A stretch of 64,000 nt of DNA, from positions 434,001-498,000 of the forward strand of contig CAVQER010000001.1 in the NCBI GenBank assembly GCA_963711595.1, in the 5' to 3' direction. The DNA comes from JAUSIF01 sp963711595 (lineage in GTDB: Bacteria; Pseudomonadota; Alphaproteobacteria; Rhizobiales; Xanthobacteraceae). The translations under genes and the position numbers were made by a program. Of the stretch, positions 24,646-33,349 are shown in pieces (the first letter of the stretch is position 1; every line of letters starts with the position of its first letter). The notes under the pieces are model-generated. The model did no database searches. It was not told where the DNA came from and saw nothing but the letters and a program-made list of their open reading frames with translations.

Positions 24646-25548
24646 ATGCAGAAGCACGACCGGCTCGACGCTTTCGGCTCAGCGGCAACCCTTGTGCTGT
24701 GCGCGCTGTGGGCGCTCGGGAACGTTGCAATCAAAGTCACCAACACGGGCATTTCGCCTGCGTTCCAAAGCGGGCTGCGCTCGCTCGGCGCACTGGCGCT
24801 CCTGTTCCTGTGGTCGATGCTCCGCAAAAACTCGCTCTTTTCCCGCGACGGTACGCTGGGCGTCGGGATCGCGGCGGGCGCGATGTTCGCGGCGGAGTTC
24901 GCGCTGATCTATTGGGCGCTTGTGTACACCGACGTCGCCCGCGGACTGATCATTCTCTATACGGCGCCGTTCTTCGTGGCGATCGGAGCGCATTTCTTCG
25001 TCACCGGCGAGCATCTGCACCGGCGGCAGACGGTGGGGCTGCTCGCAGCGTTCGCCGGCATCGTAGTCGCCTTTTGGGACGGGCTCACGCTGCCAAGTTG
25101 GCGCGCATTGTTCGGCGACTCGATGATGCTAGGTGCCGCCGCGCTTTGGGGAGCAACCACAGTGCTCGTCAAAGGAAGCGCGCTCGCGCGCATCGATCCA
25201 GCGAAAACGCTCGCCTATCAACTGGCGGTATCAGGCATAGCACTCACCGTCGGCGCGCTGTTGCTGGGTGAGCGCGGCGTTTTTGATCCGACGCCGCTCG
25301 TCGTCTACTCGCTCCTCTTCCAGATTGTGATTGTCGCGTTCGCTTCGTATCTCGTCTGGTTCGCGCTGATCCGCATCTACCCGGCTTCGACCCTGTCCGC
25401 TTTCACGTTTCTCACGCCGCTGTTCGCACTTCTGTTCGGCGCGGTCCTGCTAGGCGAACGCGTAAGTGTGGCGCTCGTCGTCTCGCTCGTATTCGTCGCG
25501 TTCGGGATTTGGCTCGTGAACCGGCCGCGCGTGCCGGCGGCGGTCTAA
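24646..25548 (+). CDS. DMT superfamily (EamA) transporter
   Basis: The 300-residue protein has ten predicted membrane helices arranged as two EamA halves, the first about 10-150 (TLVLCALWALGNVAIKVTNTG, ALIYWALVYTDVARGLIILYTAPFFVAIGAHFF) and the second about 160-290 (MMLGAAALWGATTVLVKGSAL, IVIVAFASYLVWFALIRIYPAS, LLGERVSVALVVSLVFVAFGIWLVNR). Members export amino acids or metabolites; the substrate cannot be read from the sequence. It starts three bases after the oligopeptidase stop, so it is part of that operon; export of peptide-derived amino acids would fit but is speculation. Confidence 0.9.
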   Translation: MQKHDRLDAFGSAATLVLCALWALGNVAIKVTNTGISPAFQSGLRSLGALALLFLWSMLRKNSLFSRDGTLGVGIAAGAMFAAEFALIYWALVYTDVARGLIILYTAPFFVAIGAHFFVTGEHLHRRQTVGLLAAFAGIVVAFWDGLTLPSWRALFGDSMMLGAAALWGATTVLVKGSALARIDPAKTLAYQLAVSGIALTVGALLLGERGVFDPTPLVVYSLLFQIVIVAFASYLVWFALIRIYPASTLSAFTFLTPLFALLFGAVLLGERVSVALVVSLVFVAFGIWLVNRPRVPAAV

Positions 25549-26504
25549 CGGCCGCTCTCCTTGAAGTCGACCTCGGCCTCCGTGCCCGTGCGCATGACGT
25601 GGTCCTGCAGCTCCGCAATTGAGCCGAAGCGAACGGTGCCGATCGGAAGCTCCGCCTCGATCGAGCCGTCGGCATAGAGCGTGTAGGCCATCCCGCCAAT
25701 CACCCCCGAACGCACGACCGTGGTTTCCGCGGGCGCGGGCTCCGGCGGTTTCGTTTCCACCGGACGGAAGCGGGGCATCGGGATGTCCGGCGTTACCTCG
25801 CGCGGCCGCGGACGCGTGTCCAGCGGCAATGGCAGCGGCGGTGGCGGCATTGGCAGTACATTGCGGCGCGAGGAACGCGCGACTTCGTCGCGACGTCCCG
25901 CGGGAGACGTCGGGCGCGAACGCGGCTCGTCATCGTTGGACGTCTCTGACGCTGTCTCGCGGCGAGGCCGCCAAGCCGGCTCCTCGTCCCGCCTGGTTTT
26001 TCCTTCCCGGCGCACCGGCATCTGATCGTCGGACGCGAAGCCGGGTAGCGGTTCGCGGCGCGTCCGCGCGCCTTCGGCCTGCTCCGCAGGCGGTTCACGT
26101 TCTGCCCGTTCCGTTTCCTCGATGCGATAGCCGGACCCTGGATCACGCCGGTTTCGCACCTCTGCATCGTCAATGGAGTCCGCCGGTTTCTCGCCGATCA
26201 ACGTGGCGTCATCACCGGGAGTACGGGCAGCCGGCCTTGACGGCGTAGCAGGACGACGTCTCTGCTCGATGGCCGGACGCCGCCCGGAAGTGAGCGCGTC
26301 GATGCGGTCCAACAATTCCCGCATCGCGTTCAGCATGAGGGCGACGCCGATCAGCGCAAGACCGCCGACGAGCGCGATAATGCCGCTCTGAATGAGCGTG
26401 ACCCCGAGCGACAGGCCAAGGACCCAGTCAGGCGCACCAGCTGCAATGCCGGCCACCCCCAGAACCGAGAGGAGGGCACCGACAATCATCAACGCCTGTG
26501 GCAT
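25545..26504 (-). CDS. Hypothetical protein with two N-terminal membrane helices and a long disordered tail
   Basis: The 319-residue protein has two helices (residues ~5-23, MIVGALLSVLGVAGIAAG; ~28-60, LGLSLGVTLIQSGIIALVGGLALIG) and a short amphipathic helix. Residues ~75-255 are low-complexity, rich in Arg, Glu, Pro and Ser. A compact C-terminal motif follows (SGVIGGMAYTLYADGSIEAEL and RFGSIAELQDHV), which is the only conserved-looking soluble part. It overlaps the convergent transporter gene by four bases. I do not recognise the function; a membrane scaffold is one possibility. Confidence 0.75.
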   Translation of the reverse strand: MPQALMIVGALLSVLGVAGIAAGAPDWVLGLSLGVTLIQSGIIALVGGLALIGVALMLNAMRELLDRIDALTSGRRPAIEQRRRPATPSRPAARTPGDDATLIGEKPADSIDDAEVRNRRDPGSGYRIEETERAEREPPAEQAEGARTRREPLPGFASDDQMPVRREGKTRRDEEPAWRPRRETASETSNDDEPRSRPTSPAGRRDEVARSSRRNVLPMPPPPLPLPLDTRPRPREVTPDIPMPRFRPVETKPPEPAPAETTVVRSGVIGGMAYTLYADGSIEAELPIGTVRFGSIAELQDHVMRTGTEAEVDFKESGR

Positions 26505-26734
26505 CGATCGCTTTACCTAGACGCCCCGCCGCGGCGCCGTAATCAATTTGCCCTGTGACTTTGCTCTTCCGCGTGGCAGCGGAAGGCGGCTAATCGGCGG
26601 CACCGCTATGCAGTAGCTCCGGCTGAAGGCCGGAACAATAGATGTTTCAATCGAGTTCCATTTTTTGCAGGATCATCTGATCCGGTCCATAACCGCCGAA
26701 TTGACCCGTTTTCCCGTCCGTGAGGAGAGATTCC

Positions 26735-27331
26735 ATGCCGTTTAGCCTACCCGACCTCCCCTACCCCCACGACGCGCTCGCGCCGTACATGTCGAAGGAG
26801 ACGCTCGAATATCATCACGACAAACACCACAAGGCCTATGTCGACAACGGCAACAAGCTGCTTGAAGGCTCAGGGCTGGAAAACAAAAGCATTGAGGAAA
26901 TCGTCAAGGGATCGTTCGGCAAGAACGCGGGACTCTTCAACAATGCCGGCCAGCACTACAATCATATGCACTTCTGGAAATGGATGAAGCCGAAGGGTGG
27001 CGGAAAGATTCCGGGGGAACTGGAGAAGCGGATCGTCGCGGACCTCGGTTCGGTCGACAAGATGAAGGAGGACTTTATCCAGGCTGGTGTGACGCAGTTC
27101 GGTTCGGGTTGGTGCTGGCTTGCCGTAAAGGACGGCAAGATCACGGTCACGAAGACGCCGAACGGCGAAAGCCCGCTGGTGCACGGTGGAACGCCGATCC
27201 TCGGGTGTGACGTGTGGGAGCACTCTTATTACATCGACTACCGCAACCGACGGCCCGACTATCTCAAGGCATTCGTCGAGAATCTCGTAAACTGGGAATA
27301 CGTCGCCGAGGTCGCCGCGAAAGCGAAGTAA
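26735..27331 (+). CDS. sodB: Superoxide dismutase, Fe/Mn type
   Basis: The enzyme converts superoxide to hydrogen peroxide and oxygen. The 198-residue protein begins at ATG 26735, seven bases after GAGGAGA. Metal ligands are His27 (LEYHHDKHH), His ~79 (NHMHFWKWM), and Asp/His in CDVWEHSYYIDY (~160-164). The active-site regions GSGWCWLAV and the dimer-interface EHSYYIDYRNRR are intact. Iron and manganese forms cannot be told apart safely; the closest resemblance is to the alphaproteobacterial Fe-SOD group. It stands as a single gene with its own leader. Confidence 0.95.
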   Translation: MPFSLPDLPYPHDALAPYMSKETLEYHHDKHHKAYVDNGNKLLEGSGLENKSIEEIVKGSFGKNAGLFNNAGQHYNHMHFWKWMKPKGGGKIPGELEKRIVADLGSVDKMKEDFIQAGVTQFGSGWCWLAVKDGKITVTKTPNGESPLVHGGTPILGCDVWEHSYYIDYRNRRPDYLKAFVENLVNWEYVAEVAAKAK

Positions 27332-27349
27332 GAGCTTGCGATGAGATAC

Positions 27350-27372
27350 GGCGCGGCGTCAGGCGTCGCGCC
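27350..27372. terminator. Hairpin between convergent sodB and M20 peptidase genes
   Basis: The arms GGCGCGGCG and CGTCGCGCC pair around the loop TCAGG with one G-T wobble. It lies 18 bases after the sodB stop and 14 bases before the stop of the convergent peptidase gene. No T-run follows, so it is a hairpin of uncertain use as a terminator. Confidence 0.4.
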
Positions 27373-27386
27373 GCCCCTACGCAAAA

Positions 27387-28773
27387 TCAACCCGCAAAAG
27401 CGGCGAGGATGCGCGCCCAGCTACGCGCACCTTTATGAAACGATTGCACGTCGTATTTTTCGTTCGGCGAATGGATGCGATCATCATCCAGCCCGAAGCC
27501 GATAAGCAGCGAGTCCATTCCGAGGTCGTGCTTGAACGAGCCGACGATCGGGATTGATCCGCCGGACCCCTTCAACACTGCCTCGGGGCCCCATTCGTCT
27601 TGAAGGGCGAGGCGAGTTTTCACGAGATAGGTTGAATCGAGCGGCAGGCGGAGCGCGGGGCTCGCTCCATGCGCCAGGAATTCCGCCGTGCAGTCTGCCG
27701 GCAGCCGTGCGCGCACAAATGCGCGGAATGCGTCTCGCACCGCTGACGGATCCTGATCGCCCACTAGGCGAAACGAAACCTTTGCCGACGCCTTCGCAGG
27801 AATAACGGTCTTCGAGCCTTCGCCCGTATAACCGCCAACGATGCCGTTGACGTCGCATGTCGGACGCGCCCAGATTTGCTCGAGCACGTTGCGTCCACGC
27901 TCGCCGGCCGCGTGCTTCAATCCGAGCTCACTGAAAAATCGCTTTTCATCGAACTTCAGATTCTTCCACTGTTCCCGAATTTGCGGGTCGAGCTCTCCCA
28001 CTCCTTCGTAAAACCCCGGAATTGCGACGCGGCCGTCCGGAGCATGGACATCCGCAAGCACACGGGCGAGCACCCGGATTGGGTTGATGGCGGCGCCACC
28101 GAACAGACCGGAATGCAAGTCGTGGCTCGCCCCGTGGATGACGACTTCCTCGAGCACAAGGCCACGTAGCATGGTCGTGACCGCTGGCGTGCGGCTGTCC
28201 CACATGTCCGTGTCACAGACGAGTGCAACGTCAGCCTTCAGCTCTTGCCTATTCGCGTCGAGAAACGGCTTGAGAGAGGGGCTTCCTGTTTCCTCCTCGC
28301 CTTCGAACAGCATCGTTACTTGAACGGGCAGGGAATTCTTGGACCTCGATGAATGCGCGACACGCTTCGACGAACGTCATGAGCTGACCTTTGTCGTCCG
28401 CTGTGCCGCGACCGACAATCAGCCGGCGTCCGTTCGTTTCGACGATGCGCGGCTCAAACGGCGGCGTGTTCCAGAGATCGAGCGGATCCGGCGGCTGCAC
28501 GTCGTAGTGGCCATAGAAAAGGACGTGCGGTGCGCCGTTGCGGGCGCGATCGGCCGAATGCGCGACGACCATCGGGCGACCGTTGGTCGGGCGGACGTCG
28601 GCTGCGAAACCGAGTGAATTCAATTCACGCGCAAGCCAGTCGGCCGCCTTGCGGCACTCATCCGCGAATTGCGGGTCGGTCGAGACGCTCGGAATCCGAA
28701 GAAGCGCAAACAAACGCTCGAGGCTACGTTCCAGATTTCGATCGATTGTCGCGAGCACTTGGTCGAGCGCCAT
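27387..28773 (-). CDS. M20 family dipeptidase / metallopeptidase (frameshifted)
   Basis: ATG 28773 follows GGAGG. The N-terminal part has RLFALLRIPSVSTDPQF, VLFYGHYDVQPPDP (zinc His and Asp, ~85) and GRGTADDKGQLMTF (zinc-bridging Asp and the following metal site). At about 28331-28333 one extra C breaks the frame, which resumes with VTMLFEGEEETGSPSL, containing the catalytic Glu (EEE), VCDTDMW (zinc ligand), the lid domain and the C-terminal HSPNEKYDVQSF (zinc His). Joined length is about 462 residues, normal for the M20 dipeptidase group. It acts in the cytoplasm on short peptides or peptide-like amides. Confidence 0.9.
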
Positions 28774-28839
28774 GCGGACCTCCGGGCGCGCAAAAACTAA
28801 CAGCGACACCCGTACAAGCAAGCAACCGCGAAATCCGCG

Positions 28840-29280
28840 CTAAGCGTCCTGAAGCGCGACCGCGGTTACCGGCCTTGCGGTCATCCCGAGATCGCCTCGT
28901 CGGCCGACGCGACGCGCCTTTTGCAGAACAGAGCCGATGCGCCGGTAGAGGAATCTCGGTGAAACAGGCGCACTGAGTACCGCGCTGAATCCGTTGGCGG
29001 CCGCGGCCTTGAGGGTTTCGCTGCTCGTTTCCGCAATGATGAGAATGCCCGGCGTGCGGGCGGGGTCGAACGGATTACGTGGAACGCGCTGACCGCCCGG
29101 AAGGTGGCGCGCATCGACTACGCAAATGTCCGGTGCCGGATCGATCGCACGCATTTCGTCGACGCTTCCCCCAGGAACCACCTGTGTGACACCCAGCGCC
29201 GCGAGCGCCGCGCATAAAAATTTTCTGTGATCCGGGTCGGCGTCCAGCACGACGACCCGAGCAGACGAAAGCGCCCTCAT
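28840..29280 (-). CDS. Receiver-domain protein, degenerate
   Basis: The 146-residue product from ATG 29280 (after GAGGGG) folds as a response-regulator receiver: VVVLDADPDHRKFL with the acidic pair Asp13/Asp15, phospho-acceptor candidate Asp56 in DICVVDAR, then ILIIAET (Thr/Ser position), and SAVLSAPVSP at ~99-108, where the conserved Lys of receivers is replaced by Ala104. There is no output domain. Without that Lys, normal phosphorylation switching is unlikely, so a pseudo-receiver scaffold is possible. It lies between an M20 peptidase and a HerA-like gene on the same strand. Confidence 0.7.
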   Translation of the reverse strand: MRALSSARVVVLDADPDHRKFLCAALAALGVTQVVPGGSVDEMRAIDPAPDICVVDARHLPGGQRVPRNPFDPARTPGILIIAETSSETLKAAAANGFSAVLSAPVSPRFLYRRIGSVLQKARRVGRRGDLGMTARPVTAVALQDA

Positions 29281-29381
29281 CAACCCCTCACGTTTTCGTG
29301 AGCAAGAGCGTACCAAAATCTGGTTCCGACGCAATGGCTTGCCGCCGACCGATTCCGTTATTGAGCGATCCCGGTTGGTTG

Positions 29382-30941
29382 TTAGCGGCGCAAAATGCCA
29401 CCGAGGGTACCGCGCACGATCGCCCGGCCAACGGATCCGCCAATCTTCCCACCGAAGCTCCGGCCGAGGTCGGAGGCGATCTGGCCGGCGACCCTATTTG
29501 TTACCGTCCGGGTGACTTCACGCGCGATGGTTTGTGACGTGCTTAGGCGCTCACCGCGCCTGCGGTTGGTGCCGAAGATCGACCCGATGAAGTCACCAAT
29601 GCCGCCGCCGGAGCTGGCTTCTTCCTGCACCTGCTGTTCGTCAGCCATCTTGGCCGTCGTCTTCTTCTGCAGTTTTTCGTATGCCGACTCCCGGTCGATC
29701 AAGGTGTCGTACTGACCGCGAACAGGGCTTTTGTCGATGATAGCCTTCCGTTCGGGCGGGTTCACTGGCCCGACGCGAGCCGACGGGGGCCGGATCAAGA
29801 TCCGCTCCACGATCGAGGGTATTCCTTTGTCCTCGAGGAACGACACCAGCGCTTCGCCGACTCCGAGCTCGGTGATCACCTGAGCGGTCTTGAGCTTTGG
29901 ATTTGGCCGGAAGGTTTCCGCGGCCGACTTCACCGCTTTTTGGTCACGCGGCGTGTAGGCACGAAGCGCGTGTTGCACTCGGTTGCCGAGCTGAGCAAGA
30001 ACCGTGTCGGGGATATCGAGCGGGTTCTGCGTCACGAAATATACGCCAACTCCCTTGGAGCGAATGAGTCGCACGACCTGCTCGATCTTCTCCAACAGCG
30101 CCTTGGGCGCTTCATCAAAAAGAAGATGAGCTTCATCGAAGAAGAAGACGAGCTTGGGCTTTTCCGGATCACCGACCTCCGGAAGCTCCTCGAATAGCTC
30201 CGACATCAGCCACAACAGGAAGGTCGAGTAGAGTCGCGGCGAGCTCATGAGCTTTTCTGCCGCGAGAACGCTGATGACTCCCCGCCCGTCGCGGTCGGTG
30301 CGCATCAAGTCCTTGATCTGAAGCGTTGGCTCACCGAAGAAATTGTTACCACCCTGAGCGTCGAGCACCAGCAGTTGTCGCTGGATTGCGCCGACCGTCG
30401 CCGCGGTCACGTTTCCGTAGCTGGTGGACAAAGTGGGCGCGTTCTCGCCGACGAAATTGATGATCGCACGCAGATCCTTGAGGTCGAGAAGTAACAGGCC
30501 CTGCTCGTCCGCTACCCGGAAGGCAATGTTCAGAACGCCTTCCTGGGTTTCGTTGAGGCCCAGCAAGCGGGATAGCAAGAGCGGTCCCATTTCCGAGATC
30601 GTCGCGCGAATGGGATGACCCTGCTCGCCGAACAAATCCCAGAAGATCACGGGGAACTCGTCAGGCTCGTACTTGATGCCGACTTCCTTGGCGCGCTTCA
30701 CAAGGAAGTCCTTGCCTTCGCCCGGGGCGGCGATGCCGGACAGGTCGCTCTTAATGTCGGCGGCGAAAACCGGTACGCCAGCCTGTGAAAACCCTTCCGC
30801 AAGTACCTGAAGCGTCACTGTCTTGCCGGTGCCGGTCGCGCCCGTGACGAGGCCGTGGCGATTGGCAAGTTTCAACGTCAAGTACTGGGGTTGCCCGTTC
30901 TTGCCGACGAAGATCTTGCCGGCGGAATCCGTCGGAGCCAT
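29382..30941 (-). CDS. HerA-like helicase/ATPase, DUF853 (YjgR) family
   Basis: The 519-residue protein starts at ATG 30941 after GGGAGAG; a longer frame upstream has no support. Walker A is GATGTGKTVTLQV (~34-46), Walker B region LVFFFDEAHLLFDEAP (~245-260), with the sensor region GVGVYFVTQNPLDIPD (~280-295) and arginine-finger candidate near NRVQHALRAYTPRDQKA. The C-terminal ~60 residues have a Gly/Arg-rich tail. DUF853 proteins are cytoplasmic hexameric ATPases of the HerA/FtsK kind with unknown substrate. It ends about 100 bases before the receiver gene on the same strand. Confidence 0.9.
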   Translation of the reverse strand: MAPTDSAGKIFVGKNGQPQYLTLKLANRHGLVTGATGTGKTVTLQVLAEGFSQAGVPVFAADIKSDLSGIAAPGEGKDFLVKRAKEVGIKYEPDEFPVIFWDLFGEQGHPIRATISEMGPLLLSRLLGLNETQEGVLNIAFRVADEQGLLLLDLKDLRAIINFVGENAPTLSTSYGNVTAATVGAIQRQLLVLDAQGGNNFFGEPTLQIKDLMRTDRDGRGVISVLAAEKLMSSPRLYSTFLLWLMSELFEELPEVGDPEKPKLVFFFDEAHLLFDEAPKALLEKIEQVVRLIRSKGVGVYFVTQNPLDIPDTVLAQLGNRVQHALRAYTPRDQKAVKSAAETFRPNPKLKTAQVITELGVGEALVSFLEDKGIPSIVERILIRPPSARVGPVNPPERKAIIDKSPVRGQYDTLIDRESAYEKLQKKTTAKMADEQQVQEEASSGGGIGDFIGSIFGTNRRRGERLSTSQTIAREVTRTVTNRVAGQIASDLGRSFGGKIGGSVGRAIVRGTLGGILRR

Positions 30942-31150
30942 TGCCACTCTCCCGCAGTGCTCTTGGTCAATCTTATAGCCTCTAACCTCGGCCTTGCCAT
31001 TCGCCGAATTTGCGCTGCAACAACATCGCCGACCAATTGTCGAGTCCGATTTTGCCTGTGAATTGTTTGCACTTGTGCCAGACAGAGACAGCCGCCCATA
31101 ATCGGCCAGCACAGGGCGGCAACGACAACGGCAAAGCCGGGAGTGCTGGC

Positions 31151-31558
31151 ATGTCCTATCCGATCACCGATATCGAAGGCATCGGCCCCGCTGTGGCCGA
31201 TCGGTTGAAGGGTATGCGTATCCGTACAACGGCTCGCTATCTAGAAGCGGCAAAGAACGTCCGCGGGCGGAAGACGCTTGCGGCTGAGACGGGCGTCGAC
31301 CCTGGGCGCATCCTGAAGTGGGCGAACCTCGCCGACAAGATGCGCATCAAGGGCGTAGGCGAGGAGTACTCCGAACTACTTGAGGCAGCCGGTGTCGACA
31401 CGGTGCGCGAACTGAAGCATCGCAATCCGAAGAACCTCGCACAGGCAATGGTCGCGGCGAACGCACGGCGCAAGCTCGTCCGGCTATTGCCAAGCGAAAA
31501 GGCGATCGCCAAATGGATCGCCCAGGCGAACGCCCTGCCATTAAAGATCACTTACTAG
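31151..31558 (+). CDS. DUF4332 domain-containing protein (helix-hairpin-helix)
   Basis: The 135-residue protein from ATG 31151 has two helix-hairpin-helix-like motifs: IEGIGPAVADRLKGM (~9-23) and IKGVGEEYSELLEAAGVDTVRELKHRNP (~73-100), with RILKWANLADKMR between them. This is the DUF4332 layout, usually found in nucleic-acid-binding proteins. It precedes folP by 84 bases on the same strand. A DNA- or RNA-binding role is inferred from the motifs. Confidence 0.85.
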   Translation: MSYPITDIEGIGPAVADRLKGMRIRTTARYLEAAKNVRGRKTLAAETGVDPGRILKWANLADKMRIKGVGEEYSELLEAAGVDTVRELKHRNPKNLAQAMVAANARRKLVRLLPSEKAIAKWIAQANALPLKITY

Positions 31559-31641
31559 GACGCCCCTAACCCGCTGGGAAATTGGTGCTTTTTGCGGACG
31601 GCCGGACGGGTTTCGTAGCCCGCACCGTGATAGAATTCAGC

Positions 31642-32484
31642 ATGCTTGAACGTCGCTCTACGCCGCCGCGCCGCGCGCGGCGGTTCGAACTGTACGCACG
31701 CGGACGTCCGCTCGTGATGGCGATCATGAACGTGACGCCGGATTCGTTTTCCGACGGAGGGCAGTTTCTTGATGCGCTTCACGCGATCGCGCACGCGAAG
31801 CAACTCGCTGCTGATGGCGCGGACATTCTCGATGTCGGGGCGGAGTTGACGCGACCGTACGCCGGCCTGAAGCCTGTCCCCTTCGACGAGGAACTAGCGC
31901 GCCTGACACCGGTTCTGCCTGGTGTGATCGATATCGGCCTGCCGGTCTCGATCGATACGATGAAGGCGAGGATCGCCGACTGGGCCCTCGAACTTGGCGC
32001 CGGGATCGTCAACGACGTCTGGGGCCTGCAGCGTGACGAGGATATGGCTCCGGTGGTCGCAGCCCACGACGCAGCGGTAATAGTTATGCACAACCGGGAA
32101 AAGGCCGACGGATCGGTCGATATCATGAGCGACGTGAAGAAATTCTTCGATCGTTCGCTCGAGATCGCCGGCCGAGCCGGCATTGAGAAGAGCCGGATCG
32201 TACTCGACCCGGGCGTCGGTTTCGGGAAGACGCCGGAGCAGAGCATGACGGTCATCGCTCGACTTCAGGAACTGAAGACATTCGGCTTGCCTCTGCTTGT
32301 GGGCCTCTCCCGCAAGAAATTCATCGATTCGATTTCACCGGCCCCGGCAGACCGCCGCTTAGGCGGGTCGATTGCGGGAGCGGTAGTCGCTGCGCTCGGC
32401 GGGGCGGATATTGTCCGCGTGCATGATGTTGCCGAGACAGTGCAAGCGATGCGCGTGACGGCCGCGATACGGAGCGCGCGATGA
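31642..32484 (+). CDS. folP: Dihydropteroate synthase
   Basis: FolP joins 6-hydroxymethyl-7,8-dihydropterin pyrophosphate to p-aminobenzoate. The 280-residue protein has IMNVTPDSFSDGG (~28-40), DGADILDVGAELTRP (~58-72), PVSIDTMK (~106), GAGIVNDVWG (~122), DPGVGFGKTPE (~194-204) and GLSRKKFI (~227). One residue is unusual: in the family motif E-S-T-R-P the Ser is Leu69 (codon TTG, 31846-31848). A TCG codon would differ by one base. All other substrate-binding residues look normal. It begins the fol operon (folP-folB-folK) with four- and eight-base overlaps. Confidence 0.95.
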   Translation: MLERRSTPPRRARRFELYARGRPLVMAIMNVTPDSFSDGGQFLDALHAIAHAKQLAADGADILDVGAELTRPYAGLKPVPFDEELARLTPVLPGVIDIGLPVSIDTMKARIADWALELGAGIVNDVWGLQRDEDMAPVVAAHDAAVIVMHNREKADGSVDIMSDVKKFFDRSLEIAGRAGIEKSRIVLDPGVGFGKTPEQSMTVIARLQELKTFGLPLLVGLSRKKFIDSISPAPADRRLGGSIAGAVVAALGGADIVRVHDVAETVQAMRVTAAIRSAR

Positions 32485-32858
32485 GCCGCGGAACGGTAGA
32501 GGTTGCCGGCCTGGTCCTATTCGCGCGGCACGGCGTGCATCAATCCGAGCGTGCGCAAGGCCAGCGCTTCATTCTCGACATCGTACTCGAGTTCGATTTC
32601 GCCGACGCCGCCAAGAGTGACCAACTGACGGACACCGTGGATTATGGCGAAGTGGTCGCCGTTGCCGAGGCCGCCTTCCGCGACCGCAATTTCTATTTGA
32701 TCGAGGCAAGTGCGTCGCACGTTGCCGGTTCGGTGCTCGCCCACTTCCCGCGCGCCACCTTGGTGCGCGTCACCGTACGCAAGCCGTCCGCGCCGGTTCC
32801 AGCCGCGATCGACCATGTGGCCGCGACGGCCACGATCGCACGCAAGCGAGATGGCTGA
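32481..32858 (+). CDS. folB: Dihydroneopterin aldolase
   Basis: FolB converts dihydroneopterin to 6-hydroxymethyldihydropterin. The 125-residue protein has LVLFARHGVHQSERAQGQRF (~11-30) with the Glu that holds the pterin, TDTVDYGEVVAVA (~50-62), LIEASASHVAG (~73-83) and the C-terminal VRVTVRKPSAPVP with the catalytic Lys. The ATG overlaps the folP stop (ATGA), and its end overlaps folK by eight bases. Confidence 0.94.
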   Translation: MSRGTVEVAGLVLFARHGVHQSERAQGQRFILDIVLEFDFADAAKSDQLTDTVDYGEVVAVAEAAFRDRNFYLIEASASHVAGSVLAHFPRATLVRVTVRKPSAPVPAAIDHVAATATIARKRDG

Positions 32859-33339
32859 AGTATTTCTCGCGCTCGGCAGCAATCTCGGCGACCGCGTCGG
32901 CAACCTGGCAGCAGCACGGGAGGCGCTCGCGCGCGAAATCTTGGACAACCTGACAGCGTCTTCGATCTACGACACAGAGCCTTGGGGTCCGATCAAGCAG
33001 GGTCGCTATCTGAACCAGGTTGCACGAGGGACGACTACCCTCGCTCCTCGCGCGCTGCTCGGCGAACTCCAGAAGATCGAGATATCGCTTGGACGGGATC
33101 GTGCGAAGGAAGAACGCTATGGGCCGCGCACAATCGACCTGGACATTCTACTCTACGATCAGGTCGTGTTGAACGAGGCGGACCTAACAATCCCGCATCC
33201 GCGGATGACGGAGCGGCCCTTCGTGCTCGTGCCGCTCGCCGAGATCGCGCCCGACCTCGAGATAGCTGACGTCCCGCTCAAGCGTCTGCTTGCGCGGCTT
33301 GATCGCTCCGCCGTGGCAATTTCCAAACAAACGGCATAG
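32851..33339 (+). CDS. folK: 2-amino-4-hydroxy-6-hydroxymethyldihydropteridine pyrophosphokinase
   Basis: FolK moves pyrophosphate from ATP to 6-hydroxymethyldihydropterin. The 162-residue protein has FLALGSNLGDR (~5-15), SSIYDTEPWG (~42-51), the EISLGRDRAKEERYGPRT loop (~78-95), IDLDILLYDQ with the magnesium-binding Asp pair, and PHPRMTERPFVLVPL. The ATG at 32851 lies inside the end of folB. The mutA start follows ten bases after its stop. Confidence 0.95.
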   Translation: MAEVFLALGSNLGDRVGNLAAAREALAREILDNLTASSIYDTEPWGPIKQGRYLNQVARGTTTLAPRALLGELQKIEISLGRDRAKEERYGPRTIDLDILLYDQVVLNEADLTIPHPRMTERPFVLVPLAEIAPDLEIADVPLKRLLARLDRSAVAISKQTA

Positions 33340-33349
33340 CGTCGACGAG

